In this document: positions 55,453-64,000 of the stretch, one piece after another
How the letters are laid out: each line of letters opens with the position of its first letter
Numbering within the stretch: the first letter of the stretch is position 1
Assembly (NCBI RefSeq): GCF_001634365.1
Contig: NZ_CP014578.1
Location: forward strand, 248,001-312,000
DNA length: 64,000 nucleotides
Direction: 5' to 3'
DNA from: Paraburkholderia phytofirmans OLGA172
GTDB taxonomy: Bacteria; Pseudomonadota; Gammaproteobacteria; Burkholderiales; Burkholderiaceae
Notes under the pieces: generated by a model
What the model was told of the DNA's origin: nothing
Database searches by the model: none
Seen by the model: only the letters and a program-made list of their open reading frames with translations
Program-made: the position numbers and the translations under genes

Positions 55453-57630
55453 CTAGCTCCGCAGCCGAGCCGGAACCTGAAATCCTGTGGTGCGAATCGT
55501 GCGGCGGTCCACAGAGCATTGGATGTCCGCTGCTTCTCCCACAAGCAAGACAAGCTCGCGGCCTCGCGTAATGGCCGTATATAGCCATTCCCGCGTGACT
55601 AGGACAGAGTCCTCTACAACCACGATGACAGCCTCCGACGAGCTACCTTGTGCCTTGTGACAAGTGATGGCATAAGCCAGCTCAATACTGCTCCGGGCTT
55701 CTTCCGACAGGTTTCGCGGAAGGGTTTCCCCATCCCACAATAGCGAAACGTCGGTCCCTTCAACGGCGGTCACCGTTCCGAGCAACCCGTTGAACAACCC
55801 CTCAGCATAGCGGTTCGCCGTCGCCACAATCGGGTCGCCGACTGCGACCTCCACCAGGGGACCGAGGCGTTGCGTGACAGTGTCAGCGGTTCGTCGCCGC
55901 GCGGACTCCGTGAAGTTGATGTCGTCGACTGTCTTGCGTCTCGCTGCAACGACCATCAGTTCACGTTTGTCGCGCAGTTGCCTCTGGACCGTCCACAGCT
56001 GACTGGGCGAAACCAAATAGACGCCTTTGCTTTCGCCTCGCCAGGGCTGGAGCGTGGGTTGCTTTCCGACTCGAATCTGCGAGGCGACCTCGGGAATCAC
56101 GCTGTCGTCTGCCTGCCGCAACACCTTCGTCAGATTGGCGACGCGTGAGCCCTCCGCTACGAGGTCATGGAAGACCTTGCCGATACCGACCGGGGGCAAT
56201 TGTCCTTCGTCGCCGGAGAACAGCACGCGAGCCCCTGGCGGTAACAGACTCAGCAGCTTGTAGAGGCTCGGCGTGTCCATCATCCCGGCCTCATCAATGA
56301 CCAGAAGCGTGCGGCTGGTAAAGCTAACTTCCGGTTGCCGAGTTCGCTTCGCTGAGTCGCGTTGCTGCTCGAGCATGCTAATGAGTCTGGCAATCGTGTA
56401 GGCCAGGCGTGGCCGGCTATGAGATGACGCTCCTCGCGAGAGCGCTAATGCGGCCTTGCCGGCCAGCGCGCCCATCACCACATCGCCGCCCAGCGATTCC
56501 CATGCGATAGTCAGGACCTTCATCACGGTAGTCTTGCCGACGCCGGCACCGCCTTGTAGAACCGCGACGGGCAGGCCGAGCAGCTTCGCGATGGCAGCGT
56601 GCTGCTCGTCTGTCAGTTGAAGTTGCGCGTCCGTCTGAGCGGCATCTACCAACCTCTCGAGGTCCGTGCCTGCTGGCACGGAAAGGCTTGGCGCACGGGC
56701 CTCCGTCGCTGACAATGCCACGGTCACTTGGTCTTCCAGCCACGCGGCTCCAGGTGCTCTCAGCAGGTCTTGGCCACGTTTGAGGGCGAGATTGCTCTCG
56801 ATAACGCGCAGTGCTTCGGTAGGGTTGACGCCGCGCGATTCCAAGAGTGACATCACTTTCTCTTCGGTCGCGGCGGTGTCGCCGTTCGCCAGCAGTTCAC
56901 GCCAAACGCTGTTCATGGCACCCATCAGGCGAGTCGGATGCCGGCCCAGCTCGCCGTCTGCATCAGCTTGCCGAAGCAGACGCAGGCCAACACGGTCGGC
57001 AGTCTTCCAGTCTATGAGGCTGGCGGGCACGTAGGGGTTGCGTTTTAGGCGGTCAATGGCCGACTCGCCCGACATGAGACGCCAGAGCTGATGAGCTAGT
57101 CTGGTCTCTCGAATGCCGAGCTTCTCAAGGAATGCCAGGAATTCGACCTCCGCAGCACGCGAGCGCTGCGCGCTCGATTGCGACGCCATTTGCGCGTAGA
57201 TTTGGGCAGTAATCCGTGCCGCCAGTGCGGGCTTGCCAGGCTCGATGACGGCAGCGACATCGTTCATACGGTCGACGTCGCATAGCACGGCCGCTAGGTC
57301 ATTGCCAAACGTGTGGAGCAGGCGTTCGGCTCGCGTCGGACCAATGTTCGGCAACTTCGCCAGCCACGGCCCGAGCAGCGCGCCGTGGGATGCAGCGGGC
57401 TGCATGCGTTTTGATTCAAGCTGACGAACGGATTTGCCGAAGCGGTCGCGGTACTCGCCCAGCAGCCCTTCAACAACAAGAACATCACCAGTTAGGGGGC
57501 GGGTGTCCTTACCCGAGAACTTGACCCGCAAGGCACTACCGTCCTCGCACCGGGCCGAGAAGATGCAGCCATTGTCTAGTTGGGAGAGCACCCGCTCGAC
57601 GACGACGGTCGCAGAGAATGGCGCTCTCAT
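55453..57630 (-). CDS. RecD2-like superfamily 1 DNA helicase
   Basis: This 725-residue protein follows the RecD2 plan. An N-terminal OB-like part (1-80) is followed by helix-hairpin-helix segments (LPNIGPTRAERLLHTFGNDL near 93) and helical bundles. The motor domains have Walker A QGGAGVGKTT (about 360), DEAG in VIDEAGMMD, QLPPVG and the C-terminal motif YAITCHKAQGSS. It is likely a 5'-3' helicase working on the element's DNA during integration or excision. It is the last gene of the recombinase operon, overlapping the gene before it by four bases. Confidence 0.92.
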   Translation of the reverse strand: MRAPFSATVVVERVLSQLDNGCIFSARCEDGSALRVKFSGKDTRPLTGDVLVVEGLLGEYRDRFGKSVRQLESKRMQPAASHGALLGPWLAKLPNIGPTRAERLLHTFGNDLAAVLCDVDRMNDVAAVIEPGKPALAARITAQIYAQMASQSSAQRSRAAEVEFLAFLEKLGIRETRLAHQLWRLMSGESAIDRLKRNPYVPASLIDWKTADRVGLRLLRQADADGELGRHPTRLMGAMNSVWRELLANGDTAATEEKVMSLLESRGVNPTEALRVIESNLALKRGQDLLRAPGAAWLEDQVTVALSATEARAPSLSVPAGTDLERLVDAAQTDAQLQLTDEQHAAIAKLLGLPVAVLQGGAGVGKTTVMKVLTIAWESLGGDVVMGALAGKAALALSRGASSHSRPRLAYTIARLISMLEQQRDSAKRTRQPEVSFTSRTLLVIDEAGMMDTPSLYKLLSLLPPGARVLFSGDEGQLPPVGIGKVFHDLVAEGSRVANLTKVLRQADDSVIPEVASQIRVGKQPTLQPWRGESKGVYLVSPSQLWTVQRQLRDKRELMVVAARRKTVDDINFTESARRRTADTVTQRLGPLVEVAVGDPIVATANRYAEGLFNGLLGTVTAVEGTDVSLLWDGETLPRNLSEEARSSIELAYAITCHKAQGSSSEAVIVVVEDSVLVTREWLYTAITRGRELVLLVGEAADIQCSVDRRTIRTTGFQVPARLRS

Positions 57631-58130
57631 TCGTTCACCCGGATGAAGACACCGGCATGCATAGCGTCAATTTGCGCTTGCAGTCGAACATTGTGCGCCC
57701 GCAAGCGCTCGTTTTCAGAGGCAAGGGCTTGTAGTTGCTCAAGCAGCTCCGCCTGGGCGGCCTGGGCTTCCACGGCGGCTTGCTCGGCCAGCTTGGCGTT
57801 CTGGGCTTGCCGGACAATCCTTTCCTTGAGCACCTTATCGGCAGCAGCTTGCAGCAGCCGCGACCCAATGGGAGCCAAGCCCTGACCTTCAGCCATAAGG
57901 TTGATGAGTTGGCTCAGCTCTTCGCGCTCATACAGGTACTTTTCCTGCGTAGTCTTGAGCCCGATGGCCGCTGCGATAGCTCGTACGTTGACTTTTCCGT
58001 CGGGAGTCGCGGGAACTGTCGGGGACCTTGAGTCGACAGGTTGAGCTAGGTACTCTGCTTCGCGGTCGTTCAGATAGGCCTCCAGGCGACCGAGAACTTG
58101 AGGAATGACGCTAGGTCTCGCCATCTTCAC
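57627..58130 (-). CDS. Small recombinase-accessory protein, HTH plus coiled coil
   Basis: This 167-residue protein has an HTH-like helical N-terminal half (about 45-90, VNVRAIAAAIGLKTTQEKYL) and a long C-terminal coiled coil (about 105-155, LEQLQALASENERLRAHNVR). It is similar in plan, though not in sequence, to the next gene upstream. Tn554 TnpC is a small coiled-coil partner of tyrosine recombinases, so a DNA-binding adaptor role is plausible. Both its ends overlap neighbours by four bases. Confidence 0.75.
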   Translation of the reverse strand: MKMARPSVIPQVLGRLEAYLNDREAEYLAQPVDSRSPTVPATPDGKVNVRAIAAAIGLKTTQEKYLYEREELSQLINLMAEGQGLAPIGSRLLQAAADKVLKERIVRQAQNAKLAEQAAVEAQAAQAELLEQLQALASENERLRAHNVRLQAQIDAMHAGVFIRVNE

Positions 58131-58675
58131 TTCCCCTTGTTTCGCAGCGATACGACTTTTTCCCCGCCCAACGCCGCTAGTTGTTCAGTCAATCGGTCTA
58201 CGGTGGCTTGGAGGGTTTTGATTTCGCCCCGGGCTTTTTCCAGGTCGGCCTCGGTCTGCTGGAGTTCGAGTTCGGTGTCGCGGTGGGACTGGGCGAGTCC
58301 GTCGTACAAAGCCTTCCAATCGGCAATTCGGTCAGCGAGTTCGCGGCGGACAGGGCCTCGGCCAACGACTTTTCCTTCCTTAATCCTCTCCAGCCACTGC
58401 TTGACCTCGGAACCGAAGTCCCGCTGCTTCGGACTGAAGAGGGTGGTTGGATGGATTCCCGCTCGGCGGGCGATTTCGGCACCGGACAGCGCTCCGCCGT
58501 TGTGCGGATAAATCCCCTCATTGCGGGCCATTTCGTCTTCAATGTCCGCCATGAGCATACGAACCCGCTGCTGGACGTCTTCCGTGCGTTGCGCACCGCG
58601 CTCCAGGGCGCGCTCCTGAATGAGTGCGCGCGTCGAATCGGAGCGTTTCGCTCCTTTGGAAAGTGGTGTCGTCAT
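58127..58675 (-). CDS. TnpC-like accessory protein, HTH plus coiled coil
   Basis: This 182-residue protein has a basic N-terminus, an HTH-like part (GAEIARRAGIHPTTLFSPKQ, about 66-85), and a C-terminal coiled coil (about 125-170, LELQQTEADLEKARGEIKTL). The plan fits DUF6262/TnpC-like proteins that accompany Tn554-type recombinases, but assignment to that family is tentative. It overlaps the 788-residue recombinase by four bases (ATGA). Confidence 0.75.
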   Translation of the reverse strand: MTTPLSKGAKRSDSTRALIQERALERGAQRTEDVQQRVRMLMADIEDEMARNEGIYPHNGGALSGAEIARRAGIHPTTLFSPKQRDFGSEVKQWLERIKEGKVVGRGPVRRELADRIADWKALYDGLAQSHRDTELELQQTEADLEKARGEIKTLQATVDRLTEQLAALGGEKVVSLRNKGK

Positions 58676-61038
58676 GCTGCCACGCCCTCCTGTTTCGGCT
58701 CCTCGACAATCGACCTAACGACGGGGTTCTCCATCCATTTCTGGCGCAAGTCCTCAAACCGACTCACGTGCGTGCGAACCTGACCTGCCCACAGCGCCTG
58801 AACAAGTTCTTCACCGGCTTCTCCGGCCTCGACGTAAGCTCGCACCGAGTCTCTGATTGACCCATCCACGTCCTCGCGAAGGAACGGTTCCTCGAGCCGG
58901 TGCTTGCAATGAGATTGGCAGCGAGATGGTTCGGGATGGCCTTTGCTCTTGTTGCAAGGTCCGGATTCCGTGCCTGCGAACTTCGTGCAAATGACGCCGG
59001 GCCTGACGAGCTGCCACCCTTTGCCCTGGAGTGTCAGTATTTCAGCCAGTTCCATCGGGCTGTTTGCGCCCCAGTCCTCACCGCGCTGATGCAGACGGTC
59101 TCCGTGGACCTGAATTGCTCGATTTAGCATCAGGGCGGCTGGGCCGCCGTAGCCGCCAAGCGGCAACGCCCCGTCGGGTTGGTCTTCCCCGGCGACGATT
59201 CTTTCGACTGCCTCTTTGGCACGCATCACGCGCAGTTCGCGGCTGACCGTCTCAATCTCCGCCTGCAAATCCTTGTCCGTCAGAATGTAGTAAAGCGTCA
59301 TCTCAATAGACTTATGGCCGAAGACATCCATCAGAATCTTCGGGGCTTGAGTCAAAGCGAGTGCCACTAAGCGAGCAACGGTCTTGCGGAGGCGATGGGG
59401 CCGAATATTCTGGCCGCCAGGCGCTGGGTCCATTCCCAGCGTTTTCGCATAGACCTTCAACGCTTTTTCGAGGTTGAGGAATGGCGAGGTACGGTCGCTG
59501 TGACTTCCTGACGAAACTTGAACCCACAGGTGACGCGCTAGTCCACTAGGCGTATCGTCGTCGGTTGTAGAGCGGACCGGCTTCTGCAAACCGATTGACT
59601 CAACTAAGGCCGCCATTCGGACCTGTTGTTCGAGTGCCTCTACCGCCAAGTCGGGCAATACCCAATCACGAAGCTCACCGTCATGTCGCTTAACGAGTTT
59701 GTACGTGCGACCGTTCGCGTAGGGCATCCCGTTGCGTGCATACTCGATGCAGTCGCGTTCCAAGGTGAGCGTTTCCGATTTCCGGCCACCTGTCGAAAGA
59801 CCGACGACAAACAAATGTGCCAACTGGACGTTGTTCAACAGGCCTAGGATGTGCGCGAACGTACGAGGCGGCCAGTGGAGATTTTCTTCGGCAACGCGCT
59901 TCCGTACCCTAACGTCGGTGTTTCGTGACAGCTTGATTTCGAAGGGCGGCCTTGCGATGACTCGCCCTTGAGAGTCCTTCCATACGAAGTCCGCAAGATA
60001 CTCCGGCAGTAGTTTGCGACGACGAGCCAAGACTGCTTTCGGTTTGTCGGTACCATTGTCTGTGCGGGCCCATAGTGCAATTATCTCGCCCGCAACAATC
60101 AGCAGGTTAGGTGCTAAGTCTTTGATTAGCCAGACGCTTCGCTGTCCCATCTCGGAGACATAGTCGTCCGGTAACGGCAGGTGGCTATCTCTGTCCTTCT
60201 CGGGAGCGTTCTGTTTTTTCTCACCAGCGACTTCTGTCGTCGCGTTTGGGTCTCGGCCAACGTCTGGAACGTCACGCCAGAAGCCCCGGTCGGCAAGGGA
60301 TTGCATGCGTCGAACTTCTGGAAACGCGCGCTTCTGCTTGCTTTCGGACAAAGACTCCAAATCGGTTTTCGATATATGCCTCAGAAACCCAACTTCGGAC
60401 GCGTTGGCTACCGCGCTGCCGGCACGGAGGCGAATTGAGGGGGAGGCGAGCAAATTCGCAGCGGCTATTGCGAACATTGCAGAAAGGGTGTCGTACGCCA
60501 GGCCGCTGATTGTGGAAGGGTCCAGCGATGCGCCCTTTGCCAACTGAGAGCTCGGTCCCATCCGAAGCAACAAAAGGTAGCGACTAAAGGTTAGCACCGC
60601 CAGGTCGAGGACCCGATTGGCGTGGCTTTGCGACAGGATGTGCGAAGGGCCCACGCCGGCGGCCCCCTGAGCCTCCTTCAGTTGACTTGTGTCTTCAAGC
60701 ACTTGTATCTGAAGCGCCTCCGGAAGCAAATCAATAATCCGCTGACGCAGGAGAAGGCGCATCGTGGCGTGTCTCGATTCGACAGGCCTCCACCGCTTGG
60801 GAGTTTCCCAGCAGCCGTACTCGTTGCCGTGCTCGAGGATGTGCTGGAGGTTGATGACCCCGGATTCATCCAGATGCTGAATGGACTCTGCCGTGACCTG
60901 GAGCAGCGCCCGATTGCGGGAGACGCCAGGCTCTTCCTCCGGGGAGAATGACGCTGGGATACCGAGCGTGTCGTTTACCGCTAGTGCTGGACGGGCGGAA
61001 AGCGTGTCGTCCGCCACAATTTGCAGGTTATTGTTCAT
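58672..61038 (-). CDS. Tyrosine recombinase C (788 residues, complete catalytic set)
   Basis: This large tyrosine recombinase has all active-site elements: Arg I in STGGRKSETLTL (about 420), His-x-x-Arg as HRLRKTVAR (about 546), His in FGHKS and the nucleophile Tyr in TLYYILTD (about 582). It has a long N-terminal part of about 380 residues and a C-terminal Cys/His stretch (about 680-712, CTKFAGTESGPC and CQSHCKHR) that could bind zinc. It probably cuts and rejoins att DNA. It lies 12 bases after recombinase B. Confidence 0.9.
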   Translation of the reverse strand: MNNNLQIVADDTLSARPALAVNDTLGIPASFSPEEEPGVSRNRALLQVTAESIQHLDESGVINLQHILEHGNEYGCWETPKRWRPVESRHATMRLLLRQRIIDLLPEALQIQVLEDTSQLKEAQGAAGVGPSHILSQSHANRVLDLAVLTFSRYLLLLRMGPSSQLAKGASLDPSTISGLAYDTLSAMFAIAAANLLASPSIRLRAGSAVANASEVGFLRHISKTDLESLSESKQKRAFPEVRRMQSLADRGFWRDVPDVGRDPNATTEVAGEKKQNAPEKDRDSHLPLPDDYVSEMGQRSVWLIKDLAPNLLIVAGEIIALWARTDNGTDKPKAVLARRRKLLPEYLADFVWKDSQGRVIARPPFEIKLSRNTDVRVRKRVAEENLHWPPRTFAHILGLLNNVQLAHLFVVGLSTGGRKSETLTLERDCIEYARNGMPYANGRTYKLVKRHDGELRDWVLPDLAVEALEQQVRMAALVESIGLQKPVRSTTDDDTPSGLARHLWVQVSSGSHSDRTSPFLNLEKALKVYAKTLGMDPAPGGQNIRPHRLRKTVARLVALALTQAPKILMDVFGHKSIEMTLYYILTDKDLQAEIETVSRELRVMRAKEAVERIVAGEDQPDGALPLGGYGGPAALMLNRAIQVHGDRLHQRGEDWGANSPMELAEILTLQGKGWQLVRPGVICTKFAGTESGPCNKSKGHPEPSRCQSHCKHRLEEPFLREDVDGSIRDSVRAYVEAGEAGEELVQALWAGQVRTHVSRFEDLRQKWMENPVVRSIVEEPKQEGVAA

Positions 61039-61050
61039 GCAACGCCCCGT

Positions 61051-63081
61051 TTAAATGCTCTCAAATGCGACAACGCGGTGTTCACCGCTTGCGATACGCG
61101 TCTGCCACAGCGCGAGGCTGGCTTGCACCAGGTCCTTGTCGAAGTGCTTGAGCGCGGCCTCAGTGTTATTGATTTCCTCGCCGAACGAGGACTCCAGAAA
61201 CGCCACCGCCGACATTCCGGACCTGATTTGATACAACTCCGCCAGACGCTTGCACAATCCAGACAGACTGTCAGGGAAGATGACCGCGTGGTCGAGGCAC
61301 AATGTGCATCGCTGAACGTTGCACATTGCCGTACCGTCGGCTTCAAACGATGGCGCGATGTGCTTCGGAGGGTGCATTGGGTCTTTGCAGCCCACGCCGA
61401 TTCGGCTGCGTCTTAGCGAGCGGTACTCGCTGAGGCGAGCGCGTTCCGAGTCCGTAACTGTTCCGTCTCGGGACCACTTCGCGACAATGGTCGGGTCGAC
61501 CCGACCATGCACCCTGATTTCATGCCAGAGCGAGTTACTGAAGGACCGATAAAGCCGGTCGCTTTCGGAGTTGAGGAGGGTATTGTCGAGGTAGATTTGG
61601 GTCGTCGTCGGATGCTTGTGCCCGAGAACCTTCATCACGTACAGCACCATCCCGCCGCTAATGCGATAGGCGTACGCGGCGAAAGCATCTCGGAAATCGC
61701 CTGCTTTGAGCTTCGAGAGCTGCCGGTCGGCTGGCTGCTTTGCATTGATTTCCTCGACAACGTCCTCCAGGAATGAATTTCTGCCGCCACGAAGACCACG
61801 CGAGTGGGTGGCCTTATTTTGCTCAAGCCAAACAATGGCGTCTCTTGTCGAAGTGAGATAAATCCAAGGCGATTTCACCCCTTGCTCGAGTCGGACAAGT
61901 TGTCTTCGAATGGCGCTCAGCTCTTCATGCGCTGCACCCGAGGTCGCCAGTTCAGCATACCGATTGCGCAACTGCTCGATGTCCTTGCGCAACTGCCTTC
62001 GCAACGGCTCGGTGCGAGCAATCAACTCCTGGATGATTCCGCCGGCTGAGCCGCGAGATTTACGCAGACCCTCGGTCGCTTGCTCTGACTTGCTGCGGGC
62101 TTTGTATCCTGTCATCAGGTAGCGCGTCGGGTCCTTCGGATGCGGCTCAATGAAATTGGTGTCAACGTCCAAAGCGAGCAAGGTGGAAGGATTCCATCCC
62201 GTGCTGGCCAGACACAGGTGAAAGGCCACGCGGATGTCGTATGCGTTTGGGTACCGGCCGTCGAGCATCTGGGGGATGCTGTAGCCCCTGTTATTGAAAG
62301 TGGAAGGAATCATCTCCCCCCAAATCTCTTCGGCACTGGGCCGTGGCGAGCCAGTACGGGTTACTGCTGCGTCGAAACGCTGATAGTTTTTCAGCAAGCC
62401 TTCTTCTATAACGTTCAACGGCGGCTCGCCCGCAAGGAGTTGCTCAGCTCTCTCCCAACGGGCCAATGCAGCAAACCAGTTCCGCTTGAAGTGGAATCGA
62501 ATCTGGTCGATTTGCCATTGCGGAGGGAGATGCCGAACTGGGGGCGAGTCTTCCGGCGGGTCCCAGTAAAGGCGAGCCACTCCGCGTGACTTCCGGACTA
62601 GGTTTAGAAGCTTCGTGAATGCAGAAAAGACGGTCCGGCTCATCCCTTCGTCATAAGCCCGCTGGCGATGCAGTTCCGTAACGTCGGCGAAAGTTTCTAC
62701 TCGGACGCTGTCCGGTTGAAGCGCTGACGATTCGACTGCATCAAAGAGCCGCCACCACGCCCGGAGCGAGTAACGATATTGACTCGCCGTGCTCGGCGCC
62801 GCGTATTCGCATAATTCGCGGATTGCCGGCGCGAGTTCCGCGATAAGTTGAGGGCGGCCAGTGAATGGGCCGAGCCAGGTTGTGCCTCCGCGACCTGTAG
62901 GCGCGTGGGCCTCCCCATCACGAAAGACAGTAAGGTCCATGTATTGCGGATGGGCGTGCCGCGTCCAAAATCGAAGTGGGTCGGACTCGCCAGACTCAAA
63001 TAGCTCGGGCGGGACGACTACTGCCGCAACCGGGAGTGCTTTTTCCCTAAGGTTGTCTTTGTTGTAATTTCGAATCCGCAA
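61051..63081 (-). CDS. Tyrosine recombinase B (676 residues, degenerate active site)
   Basis: This protein has the C-terminal signature LGHKHPTTTQIYLDN (about 483-497) with His and Tyr, but the Arg I motif reads ASTGWNPSTLLAL, with Asn where Arg is expected. The His-x-x-Arg box reads GDFRDAFAAYAY, with Gly for His. It may be a structural or regulatory partner of the other recombinases. A C-terminal Cys cluster (CNVQRCTLC, about 590) suggests a zinc site. It is TnpB-like by size and position. It overlaps recombinase A by 35 bases. Confidence 0.88.
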   Translation of the reverse strand: MRIRNYNKDNLREKALPVAAVVVPPELFESGESDPLRFWTRHAHPQYMDLTVFRDGEAHAPTGRGGTTWLGPFTGRPQLIAELAPAIRELCEYAAPSTASQYRYSLRAWWRLFDAVESSALQPDSVRVETFADVTELHRQRAYDEGMSRTVFSAFTKLLNLVRKSRGVARLYWDPPEDSPPVRHLPPQWQIDQIRFHFKRNWFAALARWERAEQLLAGEPPLNVIEEGLLKNYQRFDAAVTRTGSPRPSAEEIWGEMIPSTFNNRGYSIPQMLDGRYPNAYDIRVAFHLCLASTGWNPSTLLALDVDTNFIEPHPKDPTRYLMTGYKARSKSEQATEGLRKSRGSAGGIIQELIARTEPLRRQLRKDIEQLRNRYAELATSGAAHEELSAIRRQLVRLEQGVKSPWIYLTSTRDAIVWLEQNKATHSRGLRGGRNSFLEDVVEEINAKQPADRQLSKLKAGDFRDAFAAYAYRISGGMVLYVMKVLGHKHPTTTQIYLDNTLLNSESDRLYRSFSNSLWHEIRVHGRVDPTIVAKWSRDGTVTDSERARLSEYRSLRRSRIGVGCKDPMHPPKHIAPSFEADGTAMCNVQRCTLCLDHAVIFPDSLSGLCKRLAELYQIRSGMSAVAFLESSFGEEINNTEAALKHFDKDLVQASLALWQTRIASGEHRVVAFESI

Positions 63082-64000
63082 TTGTTTCCCCGTTGATTTC
63101 TATTTGAAATTCGTTGTTATGTTCAGCCTCGTATCTGACCGACAGGCCCACGCTGACCATGTCCATGACCCACTGCAGATAAATCATGGTGGTGCTGTCA
63201 TGCGCATGTCCTAGTTGAGGCTGTATCTGCAGTCTGATGACGCTCATCGCCGTAGATTCCAGAAGGGCCGTAGCTGTCTCGACGCCCAACGAAAGAAGGT
63301 GCTCGTGCTTTTTCAGTTCCCGCCACAGGACGGAGCAGGCCCACCAGTCGCGGCCAAGGTGCGGCGACCAACCGTCGAACGGAAGTTCCACGCTTGTCCA
63401 AGCTTGGTACAGATGTTTGCTCGTGATTCGCTCACCGGTATGCTCGTCAAGAAACAGATGCACCGTCTCGCTGATTCGACGCCGCTGCTCCGACGCCGGG
63501 GCCGACTTCACCCATTTTCGAAGGGCGGAATTGCGGTGTTTCCTTCGGTATTCGTCTAGCCGTTCGGCTAGCTCCAGCGGAATCCAGATGGAGCGTTCCG
63601 GCCCAATCTTGTCGCCGTGGTCGTAGCCATACCCGGAGCCCTTTGTCCCGAACTTGATGCTGACTCGAACCTGCTGCTGTTTCAGAGGCGCCGCTGGATT
63701 ATTTATGTGCCAGTCTTTTTTCTCCGGCGGCAAGGTATCGACGCGCCAGCAAGCAACCTCTTCCCGTCGCATCGCAGTGAGCAAAATGGTCTCGCACATC
63801 AACCCCTTCGTGTCACCGGCCTTCGCGTAAACGCGGCTGAGCCAAGCATCGAGTTGCGCGTCAGTCGGCATTCGGAGTCGTCGTTTGTTCTGACGTACTT
63901 TCCCTTTTCGCACCTCGATTTCTTTCGGCCGATGCCCGACTGAACTCGTTGCGCTTCCAGACTTAACGGTTACCGTCTCAGTCGCAATGTGAAAGGGGCC
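63047..64000 (-). CDS. Tyrosine recombinase A, 5'-truncated by window edge
   Basis: The frame is open to the last base of the window, so only the last 317 residues are seen. Catalytic motifs are present: Arg in TAMRREEVACWRV, His-x-x-Arg as HLGRDWWA, His in LGHAHD and Tyr in MIYLQWVMD. It is the first gene of the trio in the window, and its stop overlaps the start of recombinase B. The N-terminal core-binding domain lies outside. It is TnpA-like by position. Confidence 0.9.
   Translation of the reverse strand, partial: GPFHIATETVTVKSGSATSSVGHRPKEIEVRKGKVRQNKRRLRMPTDAQLDAWLSRVYAKAGDTKGLMCETILLTAMRREEVACWRVDTLPPEKKDWHINNPAAPLKQQQVRVSIKFGTKGSGYGYDHGDKIGPERSIWIPLELAERLDEYRRKHRNSALRKWVKSAPASEQRRRISETVHLFLDEHTGERITSKHLYQAWTSVELPFDGWSPHLGRDWWACSVLWRELKKHEHLLSLGVETATALLESTAMSVIRLQIQPQLGHAHDSTTMIYLQWVMDMVSVGLSVRYEAEHNNEFQIEINGETIADSKLQQRQP

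Larger units (their letters stand above)
53360..64000. mobile_element. Genomic island inserted in comM, encoding a tyrosine recombinase trio
   Basis: The left end is at about 53359/53360, where comM stops; the right end is outside the window, so the element is over 10.6 kb. It contains three tyrosine recombinases, two small HTH/coiled-coil proteins and a RecD2-like helicase in a leftward operon, plus four small cargo genes on the same strand. Codon and base use look less GC-rich than the core genes, by eye. comM is a known insertion target for Acinetobacter AbaR islands, but the enzymes here are unrelated to their Tn7-like transposases. Confidence 0.85.

Overview
The window is about 53 kb of core chromosome from a high-GC betaproteobacterium, followed by the start of a mobile element. 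Gene content and protein sequences point to Burkholderiaceae, most likely Paraburkholderia: a split MetH, a PhaM granule protein, DUF3567, DUF1840 and DUF2917 proteins, a DacC-DUF493-LipB-LipA cluster, and DctA with DctB/DctD. Species was not determined. I saw no rRNA, tRNA or CRISPR array.

Layout: 1-4100 has a dsbA-like 5' end, a SPOR-domain protein, argS, a DUF1840 protein and a small secreted protein. 4187-8050 holds methionine synthase as two genes. 8362-15938 is a mixed metabolic stretch (DUF3567, an alpha/beta hydrolase, DUF3108, an IclR regulator divergent from a fumarylacetoacetate-hydrolase-family enzyme, a periplasmic binding protein, an enoyl-CoA hydratase). 16117-21155 has phaM, a ferritin-like diiron protein, rfaE2, and the birA-coaX pair. 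21226-26111 is an MCE lipid-transport operon (permease, ATPase, MCE protein, lipoprotein) followed by a VanZ-family gene. 26358-32649 covers a 2Fe-2S protein, a hydrolase, dacC, a dat remnant with an internal deletion, DUF493, a LysR regulator, DUF2917, lipB and lipA. 32770-35723 has a 44-residue membrane protein not previously called here, a HAD phosphatase and a Na/Pi-type transporter.

35792-41982 looks like a glycerophosphodiester or organophosphate uptake locus: a DeoR/GlpR-type repressor divergent from a glycerophosphodiesterase and a four-gene ABC importer, with GlpR-like half-sites between them. 42142-47172 is a C4-dicarboxylate module. dctA has a textbook sigma-54 promoter, upstream palindromes suited to DctD, and a nine-residue leader ORF with a strong ribosome binding site. 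dctB and dctD follow. 47249-52587 has a TlpA-like thioredoxin, a lipoprotein, and a 1000-residue autotransporter with a (Thr-Pro)16 linker.

At about 53359 the comM/yifB gene is cut inside its Walker B motif by an element that runs past the window end (more than 10.6 kb). Its core is a tightly overlapping leftward operon: three different tyrosine recombinases (one with degenerate catalytic residues), two small HTH/coiled-coil proteins and a RecD2-like helicase. Between that operon and the comM junction lie small cargo genes: two lipoproteins, a membrane protein and a RAMA-like domain protein. This trio-plus-helicase module is the strongest candidate for an under-described system.
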